Below are positions 9,122 through 19,899 of a stretch of 32,204 nucleotides of DNA, in pieces. The notes beneath the pieces are model-generated. The model worked only from the letters and a program-made list of their open reading frames with translations. It had not been told where the DNA came from and did no database searches. The stretch covers positions 1 through 32,204 of the forward strand of contig JALOLY010000003.1 of NCBI GenBank assembly GCA_025455725.1, in the 5' to 3' direction. Source of the DNA: Amoebophilaceae bacterium. Its GTDB lineage: Bacteria > Bacteroidota > Bacteroidia > Cytophagales > Amoebophilaceae. The position numbers and the translations under genes were made by a program. The first letter of the stretch is position 1, and the number at the start of each line of letters is the position of its first letter.

Positions 9122-10198
9122 ATGTTGGTCAGACTTTTTGTAATGGGCAATAAAACAATAAATAAGATGTCTGTATTTAGGATTAAGCCATCTGGACTCC
9201 TCGCTTGCCTGCTATGGCTTGTTTATTTTAGCGCATTGGGCGAGCCTAGGGCACCCAAAAGAATTATCATCTTTTCCCAGTCGGAGAGCGATAGCTCTAT
9301 CCAATTGGGAAAGACATACGCAGCATATGGACATGAAGTTGTCAGTGCATTGTTAGACTCGTCAACCCGCATAGACGAAAAACGAGGCTTTATTTACTTG
9401 AGGGGAAGACGCTATTCCATAAAAGATTTTGACTTGGCGTACTTTAGAACTTGGGGCAATGCAAAAGCCAGAGATTTAGCATATGCTTGGCAATCGGCAT
9501 TCGAGCGTCACGGTGTCCCCTGTGTAGATCCCTTGAGAGCAAAGCACTATGCCAACAATAGGTATGATATGATGCAATTGTTCTTCACTAATGGGATCCC
9601 TACGCCCAAGACGCTGGTTGTCGGGGTAGGTACACCCGTTGATACTTGTCTTTCAATGATCCAACAGAATTTTGATCATATGGTAGTTATCAAAGGAGAG
9701 GGAAGTGGTGGTAAGAACCTTAGCTTCATAAATGTTGGCGATGCACAGAAGTTACGTAAAGTTTTACTGACTAGTTATTTAGTGGATGCTCGCGTTGGCC
9801 CCAACCCACTTGTATTACAGCAGTATATTTCTAGCAAGGACCAAGCTGGGTTTTCTTATCATTACAGGATCCTGGTTGTAGGAGGTGAAATTATCGAGAC
9901 GATGCGTTTCACGGCAAGCAGTAAGCAGACTTATGCCTCTAATTTGGCGTTAGGTGCGAATGCAGAGATGGTAAAATTGGATGAGGTATTTTCTGCTGAA
10001 CAGCAAGCGGAAATAATAAGGGCGTGTAACCTGATGGGGGTCAACATAGCAGGTGTGGATGCTACCGTAGTTAATGGGACATTATACATTTTTGAAGTGA
10101 ACGACAGCCCTAGCTTGAGCTTTCCTCGTCTATTATCAAAATCTTTCATAGAAAAGGTTGTTAGCTACTCTATTGAACGGCTAGCAAGGGCTAAGTAA
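9122..10198 (+). CDS. RimK-like ATP-grasp protein with N-terminal signal/TM-like segment (start could be the internal Met of MSVFRIKPSG)
   Basis: HYANNRYDMMQLFFTNGIPTPKT, VVIKGEGSGGKNLSFI, LVLQQYISSKDQAGFSYHYRILVVGGEII, GVDATVVNGTLYIFEVNDSPSL are ATP-grasp motifs; hydrophobic leader SGLLACLLWLVYFSALGEP. Confidence 0.8.
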   Translation: MLVRLFVMGNKTINKMSVFRIKPSGLLACLLWLVYFSALGEPRAPKRIIIFSQSESDSSIQLGKTYAAYGHEVVSALLDSSTRIDEKRGFIYLRGRRYSIKDFDLAYFRTWGNAKARDLAYAWQSAFERHGVPCVDPLRAKHYANNRYDMMQLFFTNGIPTPKTLVVGVGTPVDTCLSMIQQNFDHMVVIKGEGSGGKNLSFINVGDAQKLRKVLLTSYLVDARVGPNPLVLQQYISSKDQAGFSYHYRILVVGGEIIETMRFTASSKQTYASNLALGANAEMVKLDEVFSAEQQAEIIRACNLMGVNIAGVDATVVNGTLYIFEVNDSPSLSFPRLLSKSFIEKVVSYSIERLARAK

Positions 10199-10249
10199 GT
10201 TTTTGTGCGTGTATATGGGTAGCCATATTTTCGCTCTCCTGAGAATGTA

Positions 10250-10970
10250 GCAGAAAGCCTGCCCATCATCCCTTGGTGCTATTCAAGATGATGCTACTAC
10301 AAACCTAGTACCATCTCGCTGACATGGGCGTAGTAGACATGGTCCGGTACCCTGTCTGAGCATGCCTTTTGCAGGTTACGGGTGGCAGACGCGGTATCTG
10401 AGCATAGCACGCTCGGCCGTTTTAGAAGCGAGTTATCCGAGAAGGGCGCCATGCATAGGCTACTAGCGAACCTCAGTGCATAACTTGTACACCGAGGTTT
10501 GCAAGTGCAGCAAGGCGACAGCATGATCGATGCTTCTATCGTGCCTACGGCTCATAAACCGCAGGGTAAGGCCCACTTATATGCTTCCAGATCATCCAAA
10601 TACCCCTCCAATACCAAAGTACATGATGGGTAGTGTATGGCACCTACTCTTAATCAAGTAACACTTCTTGCAGGCAGTTGCATCCTAGTAGACAAAGAGG
10701 ATGGTTCAGCCAAAACGATCAGCTATTACGCCAAAGAGGTTGACGCAGCGGTATCCAACGCAAGTCCCATCAGCATAGTCCCTTGTCTGTCTAAGCAAGG
10801 CGATACAACAGGCTGATGGGTCGTAGTCGCTGCAAAATAGAGCGAGTATTTGGGCGTATACAACGTTGGTTCGGTAGACTAGAGACCAGGTATGTAGGCA
10901 TGGCTAAGACCTATGGGTAGCATGTTATGGAGGCCATTGCTTGGCACTTAGGACGCCCATAAATCATCAT
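10250..10970 (+). pseudogene. Degraded IS5-family-like transposase remnant (copy B)
   Basis: Frame-broken fragments AHHPLVLFKMMLLQT, YHLADMGVVDM, DSMIDASIVPTAHKPQGKAHLY, CKIERVFGRIQRWFGRLETRYVGMAKTYG*HVMEAIAWHLR; nucleotide similarity to copy A. Confidence 0.78.
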
Positions 10971-11109
10971 GCCGAAGGCGTAGCACAAGCAGAAAAAAGT
11001 ATTCAAAAGGGCACCTAGACCCCACAACAGGGGGGGGGCAGTAAGCAAACTGAAGACCTAAAAATGATCCCCAAAGAAGCGATCCAGAGATAGTGCACCT
11101 TTTACACAA

Positions 11110-11240
11110 AGGTCTCTCAATTCTGGGGCTTTCATAGTCAAACAAGATGGCGAGTACTCCAACAATGACTTGCAGTCGCATGGCCATATAACCCGTTGAC
11201 CTGAATATGGTAGCGATAGCTTGCACAGTTTTGTACTACT
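11110..11240 (-). pseudogene. Gene fragment of a sodium:solute symporter paralogue
   Basis: MQAIATIFRSTGYMAMRLQVIVGVLAILFDYESPRI matches VQVIAGIATVLRSTSYIAMQLQVIASILAILFNCEGPEI of the CDS at 5155-8592. Confidence 0.72.
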
Positions 11241-11291
11241 GTGGTACTCGCCCTCGTGCTGGTCTGCTGCGTGGGCCACGCACCAACCTCA

Positions 11292-14200
11292 TCAGCAGGA
11301 TACTACTTTGCCTGTTGTCAAGTAAAGCAAATACCCCTCTACCCGTACATACCCCATGGCGCTTAGCAGGGCTGCATAGGCTTTTACTTGCTGACCGTGG
11401 TGGGCATGTGGTTGACCAGTCTTAAAGTCGATGACCACGGCCCTACCAGGTTTTAAGAGCACCCTGTCAGGCCGATACACCTGGCCTGAGGGGGTCAAGA
11501 TCGTGGGTTCTTTTTTTACCTCCCAATCACTAGTGAACCAATCTCTGACCTGTGGGTTCCGAAAAAGTGCCGTGAGATGCTGTTGTAATTGCGACACCTC
11601 TACTTGGCTCATTTCTCCTGATACTTGCCAAGCAGATAATACTGCTGGCCATGCATCTATACCGGTCAACTGTGCTAAAAATAGATGTGCTAATCTGCCA
11701 TAGCTTGTCTGAGTGCTCTGCTCCACAATCTCAAGGGGGTACACATTACTTTTTAGGTGCTGTTGCAGCCAGTTACTTGTACGATACTGATGCAAACTGA
11801 TCGAGATATCTTGTAGGACCTCCGGTATGGCTACGGTTTGGGGCGTACCCAGTTCTAGCACACCGGTAGTTGTATTCCAACAATAGCCCCAAGATGGGCA
11901 GCTAGAAGCGGATTCATGCGTTGGAGAAAAAGTTTGATACAACAAGTCGGAAGTGGTTTTTAGCATCGACTTAGCAGGACGTTGGGCAAATACATAAAGG
12001 CGGTCTTCGGGCCTTGTAAAGGCCACATAGAGTAAATTTAGGTGGTCCAGATACGCTTGCATACGTTCTTCATAATAGGCACGCGCATAGACCGTATCCT
12101 GCAAACGGTGTGTATAACGTACAGGAAGTACGGGAAAAGTATCGAAGGGCGGAACGTCTGTAGCACACCACAAAGTGGGTGGTCGACGTGGACTATGGTC
12201 CAAGTCCCACGCACAAAAAGGAACGATGACCACTTTGAACTGTAGTCCCTTGGCTTGGTGAATGGTCATAAGTGTCATCGCATCCTGCCCAACTGTCCGG
12301 GGCAACGTGTATTGGCAGCCCTGTTCTTCCCACCAGGACAAAAAACCACGGATATCTACCACTTCCTTGTCTGAGAAAGCCACCACTACATCCTGAAAAG
12401 CCTGCAAAAATGGGACTGCTGCTGCCTGGCGTAGTTGAAAAAGAGCAATCAATGCCTCTATAAGCTCGTACAAAGGAAGCTGCTGCAGAGAATACCGCTG
12501 TTCTAAAAATATTTCAGGTAAGGTGGCAGTGCTTACTTCCGTTTGAAAACAAGCATGCAAAGTATCAGGTGTAGCTTCTAGTACATACAACTCGTAAAGG
12601 TACTGCAACTCGGCTCGTGCCAAGGTATTGTCTTCGTCAACTAAGTAGCGCAAGGCGTTGACCAAAATATTGACCCACGGATTATGGCTCAAATACAACG
12701 CCTCGGAAGCAATGACATCATACCGACAACCAGGTTGGGCTCGAGCAGCATGCTGACAGTCTAGCAGCTTCCGGAAAATTTCACGTCCTTCGGCATGGCT
12801 TCTCACAAGTAACGCGATATCCCGCAGGGCAATCCCGTCTTTTTGTAACGTTTCAATGAGCAGAGGTAACCGGTCTTTGACCTGCTCGCGCCAGCTTTGA
12901 GATACCATGCTATCCGCAACATCCTCCAAAAAAGTGATATTGACGTAACCCTTGTTAGCCTGGATGCACTGCACAGGCAACTTCTGAGTTACATCCTGAT
13001 AAGCTGCACCCAACTGTTGCACTTGTGCTCTCAAACTTTTTTGCCAGGTCAAGTCTTCCAACATGTCGAGATCGTCTGTCAAATACTGCACGATCGTATC
13101 AACAGCCTGAACGAAAAAGGAATTGTTAAAGTCAACAATGTGCTGCTTGCTGCGCCAATTTTGGTCCAAAACCACGGGAGTAGTACGTTCTACGTCCTTT
13201 TCAAGCTGGGTAAGTAGCAGCCGCCAGTCGCCACCTCGCCACCGATAAATTGATTGTTTGACATCACCTACCACAAGACTAGGATGGCCCTCGTGCAAGC
13301 TATTCTCTATCAGTGGCTTAAGATTGTACCATTGGAAGCCCGAGATGTCCTGAAACTCATCAATCAGGAAATGTTGATAAAAAGCCCCTATTTTCTCGTA
13401 TACAAAAGGGGTCTCGTTCTCTGCGATGACTTTTCGTAGAAATAAGGAGGCATCTGACACAAGCATGACGTTGCGCGACGTTCGATAGTCGTTGAGTCTT
13501 GCTAACAACTGCGTAACAACACCAAAAGCGTAGACAAAGTGTCGCACTTCCAGAGCCGTATGGTAGGCACGATGATGGGTGTCGTAAAAATTCACCGCCT
13601 CCTGCAAACATGGCCCTAACTTATCGCGTACGACCGGCACGATACGCTCTTTTTGGTTAGATACTCGGCTGTACCACGCCTCTACACAATGCAAGGCCCG
13701 CAAAGCCCTCTGGGGTGGGTGCCACTTGCGTTTGGTAGCCAACCCCACCAGATAGCCCATGACCCCGGCGCTGCCATATGCAAAATCATTCACCACCAGA
13801 CCAGCCTGCTGAATTGTGTTAAGGGCCCGATAGCCCAAAGCCTGCAGCTTATGCTCGAAATAAGTGATGTGCTGGTAAAGTACTTGGAGAAAACGGTGTA
13901 GGGTTGCTGAATCCCGCATGGCTCGTACTAGCTGAGCTTCGTTGACGCCAAAAGATTCTGTAAAGAGCTCCCGGCCCAAGGCAGCCAAATCACGCTTAAA
14001 ATTCCAGGTCCTACCGCTTAAAAGCTTTTCTTCGGCGAATCGAACCAACCATTGCTGCAGCTGTTGATCTTGACCAGCCGAGACTACCAAGTCATCGATG
14101 ACCGTGGCCAACACATGCTCCTGTTCCAGCTCAATGCGGAAACCACTCTGGAGCCCAAGCTCTTGGGCAAACCCTCGAATGATCTTTTGAAAGAAGCTAT

Positions 14201-14522
14201 CAATGGTGCTGACAGAAAACTGAGTGTATTGGTGCAAGATATTGGACAATAGAACTTGGGCACGGTCTTGCAAAATAGACATATCCCACCCCTTGTCTTG
14301 TAGCAACGCTTCAGCTATCGGATTGTGGGAGCCTTGAACGAGGCTATGTAGGCACACCAAGATACGCTGCTTCATTTCCTGGGTTGCCTGGTTGGTAAAA
14401 GTTACCGCCAAAATTTGGGAGAACACCTCTGGGTTGTCTAACGCCAATTTAAGGTACTCGCTGACTAAGGTGTGGGTTTTTCCAGCACCGGCAGAGGAAC
14501 GGTATATTCTGAGTGTAGCCAA
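11292..14522 (-). CDS. AddA/RecB-like UvrD-family helicase with C-terminal nuclease domain
   Basis: SSAGAGKTHTLVSEYLKL (Walker A), ILAVTFTNQATQEMKQRI, FLIDEFQDISGFQW, LVVGDVKQSIYRWRGGDW, LMTIHQAKGLQFKVVIVPF, LLYVAFTRPEDRLYVF, C-terminal YRPDRVLLKPGRAVVIDFKTG. Confidence 0.93.
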   Translation of the reverse strand: MATLRIYRSSAGAGKTHTLVSEYLKLALDNPEVFSQILAVTFTNQATQEMKQRILVCLHSLVQGSHNPIAEALLQDKGWDMSILQDRAQVLLSNILHQYTQFSVSTIDSFFQKIIRGFAQELGLQSGFRIELEQEHVLATVIDDLVVSAGQDQQLQQWLVRFAEEKLLSGRTWNFKRDLAALGRELFTESFGVNEAQLVRAMRDSATLHRFLQVLYQHITYFEHKLQALGYRALNTIQQAGLVVNDFAYGSAGVMGYLVGLATKRKWHPPQRALRALHCVEAWYSRVSNQKERIVPVVRDKLGPCLQEAVNFYDTHHRAYHTALEVRHFVYAFGVVTQLLARLNDYRTSRNVMLVSDASLFLRKVIAENETPFVYEKIGAFYQHFLIDEFQDISGFQWYNLKPLIENSLHEGHPSLVVGDVKQSIYRWRGGDWRLLLTQLEKDVERTTPVVLDQNWRSKQHIVDFNNSFFVQAVDTIVQYLTDDLDMLEDLTWQKSLRAQVQQLGAAYQDVTQKLPVQCIQANKGYVNITFLEDVADSMVSQSWREQVKDRLPLLIETLQKDGIALRDIALLVRSHAEGREIFRKLLDCQHAARAQPGCRYDVIASEALYLSHNPWVNILVNALRYLVDEDNTLARAELQYLYELYVLEATPDTLHACFQTEVSTATLPEIFLEQRYSLQQLPLYELIEALIALFQLRQAAAVPFLQAFQDVVVAFSDKEVVDIRGFLSWWEEQGCQYTLPRTVGQDAMTLMTIHQAKGLQFKVVIVPFCAWDLDHSPRRPPTLWCATDVPPFDTFPVLPVRYTHRLQDTVYARAYYEERMQAYLDHLNLLYVAFTRPEDRLYVFAQRPAKSMLKTTSDLLYQTFSPTHESASSCPSWGYCWNTTTGVLELGTPQTVAIPEVLQDISISLHQYRTSNWLQQHLKSNVYPLEIVEQSTQTSYGRLAHLFLAQLTGIDAWPAVLSAWQVSGEMSQVEVSQLQQHLTALFRNPQVRDWFTSDWEVKKEPTILTPSGQVYRPDRVLLKPGRAVVIDFKTGQPHAHHGQQVKAYAALLSAMGYVRVEGYLLYLTTGKVVSC

Positions 14523-14778
14523 TGGAACAGCTATTTAAATAACAGGAAGCGCTTACACCGCTTGTGAATACTCCAGGGTATACACCTACGACTCCATACA
14601 CTCCTCAATCGCTTCATGCTACACCAAATATCACCTGTCTATCCTGATGAGAGGTAGGTATACCACGTTGCGAGGCCTCCATTAACTACAAAGTTATGCC
14701 TAAGAAAGTCCTGCACCGGGTAGAGAGAACCACAGTGCATACTAAAGATGTAAAAAATCCGCGCCAACACGCAACCCT

Positions 14779-15915
14779 TTAGAAAAGAGAGCGCACACGA
14801 TCAAAAAAACTCTGTTCCTTTTTGCTAGGATTAGGAGTGAAGTTAGAAGCCCCTTTTAAAGAGGTGAGTATTTCATGCTCTTCTTTAGTGAGCTGTTGCG
14901 GCGTCCATACGTGCACATGAACGAGTTGGTCTCCCTTTCCATAGCCATTAATATCCCTGATGCCCTTGCCACGCAGCCGCAACACCTTACCACTCTGGGT
15001 GCCAGCGGGGATCTTTACCTTAACTCTGCCATCAATGGTAGGTACTTCTGCCTCACTCCCCAAGGCTGCATCCATAAAGCTGATGTAAAGATTGTAGTGC
15101 ACATGGGTCTCTTTACGTTTGAGCAAGTCATCTTCTTTTTCTTCGATAAGGATCAACAAGTTACCAGGCACACCTCCACGAGTAGGTACATTGCCCTTAC
15201 CTGTCATAGATAACTGCATGCCACCACTGACACCAGCAGGAATCTGAAGGTTAACCACTTCTTCTTGTAGCAGTCTTCCTTCTTGGTGGCAAGTAGTGCA
15301 TGGTGCTGAGATAATCTTGCCCTCTCCATAGCAAGCATGGCAAGAAACAGTGGTCATAACTTGCCCTAGAATTGTGTTGGCAACCTTGCGTATCTGACCG
15401 GTACCTTGACAAACGTTACAAGTGACGATGGCCGTGCCGTCCTTGGCTCCGTTGCCTCCACAGGTGTCGCAGGTTACGTAGCGCTTTATTTTTACTTTTT
15501 TCTCGACACCATTGGCAACTTCTTTGAGAGAGAGTTTAAGCTTGATACGTAAATCGGTGCCCCTGCGTACTCTTTGCTGCCCTTGCCGAAAAAATCCCTC
15601 AAAAGGACTATTTCCGCCGTTGAAGATGTCGCTAAACTGTGAGAATATATCTTCCATATTCATCTCTGGCCCCCTACCGTCTGGACCACGCACTCCCGCA
15701 TGTCCATAGCGATCATACTGCTGCCTCTTTTCAGCATGGCTCAGCACCTCATAAGCTTCAGCGGCCTCTTTAAACTTTTCTTCTGCCGCTTTATTATCAG
15801 GATTCTTATCAGGATGGTACTTAAGGGCCACCTTTCTATAGGCTTTCTTGATCTCTTCGGGGCTTGCATCGCGCGCCACACCCAGTATTTCGTAATAGTC
15901 CCCCTTGGTCATCAT
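14779..15915 (-). CDS. dnaJ: Chaperone DnaJ
   Basis: J domain [36 protein letters not shown] (HPD); zinc-finger CxxCxGxG repeats [32 protein letters not shown]. Confidence 0.97.
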   Translation of the reverse strand: MMTKGDYYEILGVARDASPEEIKKAYRKVALKYHPDKNPDNKAAEEKFKEAAEAYEVLSHAEKRQQYDRYGHAGVRGPDGRGPEMNMEDIFSQFSDIFNGGNSPFEGFFRQGQQRVRRGTDLRIKLKLSLKEVANGVEKKVKIKRYVTCDTCGGNGAKDGTAIVTCNVCQGTGQIRKVANTILGQVMTTVSCHACYGEGKIISAPCTTCHQEGRLLQEEVVNLQIPAGVSGGMQLSMTGKGNVPTRGGVPGNLLILIEEKEDDLLKRKETHVHYNLYISFMDAALGSEAEVPTIDGRVKVKIPAGTQSGKVLRLRGKGIRDINGYGKGDQLVHVHVWTPQQLTKEEHEILTSLKGASNFTPNPSKKEQSFFDRVRSLF

Positions 15916-16454
15916 GCTCCGGTTACAACTTTAGCAAACCTCAAAACCTTCTCTTGCAGCAAATATCCCTTCTCAAGTACCTCCAACACCTTACCTTGCA
16001 TATCTTCGTCATCTGTAGGTATTTGCGTCACTGCCTCGTGGAGCTCGGCGTCAAACGTCATACCTCTTTCTACAGGCATGGGCTGAACCCCTGCCTGTTG
16101 CAGTAGATGAACTAGTTTATCATGAATGAGGCGAATGCCTGCTTGTATGGCTTGGGTAGCTTCATCGGCGGCTTGTAAAGACTCTAGGGCTCGCTCAAAG
16201 TCATCTGCAATGGGCAACAACTTCTTGAGGATACTCGCTCCTGCTGTTTCTATGAGAGAGAGCTTCTCCTTAGCAGCTCTTCTTCTGAAATTCTCAAACT
16301 CTGAATACAGTCTGAGGTATTTGTCATGAGCTTCCGCCAAGGCGTCTGAGGATTTGTCGGGCTCCTGTAGAGGATGTCCCTCTTTGCCAACCTCCTTTTC
16401 CTTGGCTAGAGTAGCCTCTTGGGAGGTTTTAGGGATTGCTAGGTCTTCTTGCAT
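15912..16454 (-). CDS. grpE: GrpE nucleotide exchange factor
   Basis: [58 protein letters not shown]; stop overlaps dnaJ start (ATGA). Confidence 0.95.
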   Translation of the reverse strand: MQEDLAIPKTSQEATLAKEKEVGKEGHPLQEPDKSSDALAEAHDKYLRLYSEFENFRRRAAKEKLSLIETAGASILKKLLPIADDFERALESLQAADEATQAIQAGIRLIHDKLVHLLQQAGVQPMPVERGMTFDAELHEAVTQIPTDDEDMQGKVLEVLEKGYLLQEKVLRFAKVVTGA

Positions 16455-16692
16455 ATTCTTTTATTCGTAGTTATATCTAAAAAATCGCAGTACATACTAC
16501 TAGAGCAACTTCTTTACCAAAAGTATATAAATGCCAATATGACACCGCTCGCTTACGGACCCGTCCACGTTTAGACTTTGTAGATTTTAGAGGTACATGC
16601 GTACTAGCCGGCAAAGCTAGCCAAAAGTATGGCTTTTATGTAACTTCCTGATTGCTAAGAATACTCCTCTCAACCTCCTAAACTCATTCATA

Positions 16693-17592
16693 GTGACCTG
16701 GGAAATACTGCTACAGAAGTTTGTAAGCTACCTACGCCTCGAACGTGCTCTACTGCCACATACGATATCCGCATACCTACAAGATGTAAGCAGGTTATGG
16801 CGGTTCTTTCAAACAAACTCCTCCCATATCCAACCACTGGCCGTGAAGGCCGAACACATACGATCCTTTCTAGCCTACCTCCACACAGAAGGCATCAGTG
16901 CTCCTAGCCAAGCACGCATGCTGTCAGCGCTCAGGTCATTTTATAGGTTCTTATTGCTGGAGGAGTACTTAACTGAAAATCCCACTACCCTGATAACAAG
17001 CCCTAGAACGGGCCGTAAACTTCCACACACACTAGAGGTACATGAAATCGAGGCACTTTTCATGGCCATTGATCACTCCAAGCCCACGGGCGTGCGCAAC
17101 CGGGCTATCTTAGAAACATTGTATGGTGCTGGCTTGCGGGTTTCTGAACTCATCGGGCTAAAACTGAGCCACCTATACACTGAAGAAAGCTTTTTGCGCA
17201 TTATGGGCAAAGGCAATAAAGAACGCCTGGTACCTATAGGACAAACGGCCCTCAAATACATACAGCTATACATAGATGAGATACGGTGCCACGTACCTCT
17301 CCAAAGAGACTTTGCCAACTATGTGTTTTTGAACAGCAGGGGAAAACGATTGACTCGCCATATGGTTTTTTTGATTGTCAAAGAATTGGCACGGAAAATT
17401 GGTTTGAAGAAGACCATTAGCCCACACACTTTGCGACACGCCTTCGCCACACACCTCATAGAGGGAGGCGCAGATCTACGCGCAGTGCAGGCAATGCTAG
17501 GCCACCAATCTATCACGACCACTGAGATCTACACTCACCTCGATCGCAACTACCTCAAGCAAGTCATAGACTCATTTCATCCTAGAAGCTAG
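16693..17592 (+). CDS. Tyrosine recombinase of XerC/XerD type (GTG start)
   Basis: SAM-like N-terminus, LYGAGLRVSELIGLKLSHL, ISPHTLRHAFATHLIEGGADLRAVQAMLGHQSITTTEIYTHLD. Confidence 0.92.
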   Translation: MTWEILLQKFVSYLRLERALLPHTISAYLQDVSRLWRFFQTNSSHIQPLAVKAEHIRSFLAYLHTEGISAPSQARMLSALRSFYRFLLLEEYLTENPTTLITSPRTGRKLPHTLEVHEIEALFMAIDHSKPTGVRNRAILETLYGAGLRVSELIGLKLSHLYTEESFLRIMGKGNKERLVPIGQTALKYIQLYIDEIRCHVPLQRDFANYVFLNSRGKRLTRHMVFLIVKELARKIGLKKTISPHTLRHAFATHLIEGGADLRAVQAMLGHQSITTTEIYTHLDRNYLKQVIDSFHPRS

Positions 17593-17983
17593 TCGGCACC
17601 TTGACTGCGTGATGCCAGTGGACCTGGTGCCAAGCGTAACAACCGGGTTCAACCAAAAGAATTAAAATGTGTGCATACGACCGCCAAACTAGCAGAGGTC
17701 TTTGCGGTAGAGGACGAACATGTAAAGTGTATTCGATATGTCCTAAAAAACTGGCTCTTTAACTTTTTACTCACGACCGCCCAACAGACAACCAATTTGC
17801 TGCGTTACGATACCCCAAAAATTCGATATTATGTCAAAAAGTGACGTCGCATACGCTCCTAAGCTCATGACGTGTCAAAGGCGTCCACAAAAAAAATTGC
17901 TCAAGGGTACGCTTACTACCTTACGCGGGCAACCTACAATCACCGCAGCCATATTGGTACGCCAGTCAAGATCCAGGCCATCA

Positions 17984-19231
17984 TCACCAGTATACCCAAT
18001 CGACAAACGACTCCAAATAGTCTGCCACACGCTTCGCGAAGCCCCCCCCCAACGCACCATCAATCACCCGATGGTCATAGGCATGCGATAGATACATCTT
18101 TTTCCGAATAGCAATGACATCTCCCTGGGCACTCTCTACCACAGCAGGCTTTTTAACAATCGCCCCTAGCGCTAAAATAGCGACTTGAGGCTGCGGAATA
18201 ATCGGGGTACCCATCAAATTCTGAAAAGAACCCAAGTTGGAAACAGTGTAAGTAGCCCCTGTCACCTCATCAGGAACTAATTGCTGGTGGTGCGCTTTAT
18301 CAACCAGCATTTGCACTTCTCGGGCCAGTGCCGCCAGACTAAGTTGATCGGCATGCTTGATCACAGGAACTATCAAATTGCCATCGTTCAACGCCACAGC
18401 CAGCCCAACATTAATAGCCTTTTTCTTGATGATTCGATCTGCCTCCACAAAGGCATTAATCATAGGGAAATCTCGAATAGCCCGCACAATGGCCTGCAAA
18501 AACATGGACGTGTAGGTGAGCCTGACACCCTCTCTTTTCTCAAAATCTTCCTTGTATTGGTTTCTCCAACGCACTAAGTCAGTCACATCGGCTTCTACAA
18601 AAGAGGTTACGTGTGGTGCAATGCGTTTAGATGCCACCATACGCTCAGCAATGATTTGGCGTACCCTATCTATTTGAATCACTTCATCGTCGGGAGCAAC
18701 GGGCACACACGCTGCAGCGGACACACGCGGCCTATCTGTTGTAAGGCGATGTTGGAGATAGGCCAACAAATCATGTTTTGTTACACGATTCCCTCTACCT
18801 GTGCCCGGAATTTGATCAAGCGTTGAAAGCGATAGGCCCTCTTGTCGTGCCATGCGGCGCACTAAGGGCGAATAAAACCGACCGTAGGATTGCTTATGGT
18901 CAGTCGCTTGCAAGACTGAGACGGGTTGTGGCAAACGTACAACCACTGGCTGTGAGGACACTGCTGCTGGGGTAGCTGCAACGGACTCCCCTTCCGTCAC
19001 AATAACGGCAAGGGGGGCACCTATCTTTACTACTTCCCCTTTCTGGACCAACACCTTATACAGTCTGCCAGCATAAAGAGCAGGTACCTCAGAGTCGACT
19101 TTATCGGTGGCCACTTCTAAAATGGATTCCTCCTCCGCAACAATATCTCCCTCTTGCTTGAGCCATTGCAGGACGGTTGCTTCCATGACACTCTCCCCCA
19201 TGGCGGGCATGACCATTGTTACAAACGCCAT
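17984..19231 (-). CDS. 2-oxoacid dehydrogenase E2 component (dihydrolipoamide acyltransferase)
   Basis: Lipoyl domain MPAMGESVMEATVLQWLKQEGDIV..ILEVATDKVDSEVPA; E3-binding SPLVRRMARQEGLSLSTLDQIPGTGRGNRVTKHDLLAYL; catalytic LSHAYDHRVIDGALGGGF. Confidence 0.95.
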   Translation of the reverse strand: MAFVTMVMPAMGESVMEATVLQWLKQEGDIVAEEESILEVATDKVDSEVPALYAGRLYKVLVQKGEVVKIGAPLAVIVTEGESVAATPAAVSSQPVVVRLPQPVSVLQATDHKQSYGRFYSPLVRRMARQEGLSLSTLDQIPGTGRGNRVTKHDLLAYLQHRLTTDRPRVSAAACVPVAPDDEVIQIDRVRQIIAERMVASKRIAPHVTSFVEADVTDLVRWRNQYKEDFEKREGVRLTYTSMFLQAIVRAIRDFPMINAFVEADRIIKKKAINVGLAVALNDGNLIVPVIKHADQLSLAALAREVQMLVDKAHHQQLVPDEVTGATYTVSNLGSFQNLMGTPIIPQPQVAILALGAIVKKPAVVESAQGDVIAIRKKMYLSHAYDHRVIDGALGGGFAKRVADYLESFVDWVYW

Positions 19232-19899
19232 CGTGTGCTAAACCTATGCTTATACTCCATCACAGCCTATTTGCGGCACCCACGAATATAGTACATCCGC
19301 CCTAAACGGTGATGTCACCCCCATGAGCATCCAAATACGGTTGCTCCATCAAAAGATCAACGGGTCATGATCATGCTTTTGGGGAATACAACCCACATGG
19401 TTATGTGCCAAACTTTACTGGGGCCGATCCCAGCCAGGGATTTCTTGCCTAAAGAGGCAAGGCGTTTAATCAGATATTTCGGATACGATGGGCATCAAAA
19501 TGTCTATGATTTAACGTGTACCGGACTATTTGGGTGTAAGCTCTCTCACTTCTTTATTAAGAATCCTAAAAACAGAAATCTCCAGATGTACCTCCGTCTT
19601 GCTGACCTCTTCTGTCTCGTACCCCCCAAATAGATGTTATACAGGTTCGACTTCTCTTCCACAACTTGCTCAATGCTGCCTAACTGTCCGGCAGGTAGTC
19701 TCTACTCTTAAATTTGTGGAAAATTGGACCACCATGTTGCGATACATTCCAACTAAATTGGGCAAGAGGTTTGCCATCAATCTCGAAGAAAGCATTCTGG
19801 CAGCTTCAACTGCTTGGCTCTCGTTAACTTGCGTTATTTTACGCGTATAGCTGACGCCCAACAACTTAGATACTAGGTGTCAATCCCTGAACAACACTT

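Noticed and set aside
19367-19864. ORFs between the E2 and trpS genes
   Set aside because: No recognisable homology or consistent frame; treated as decayed intergenic sequence.
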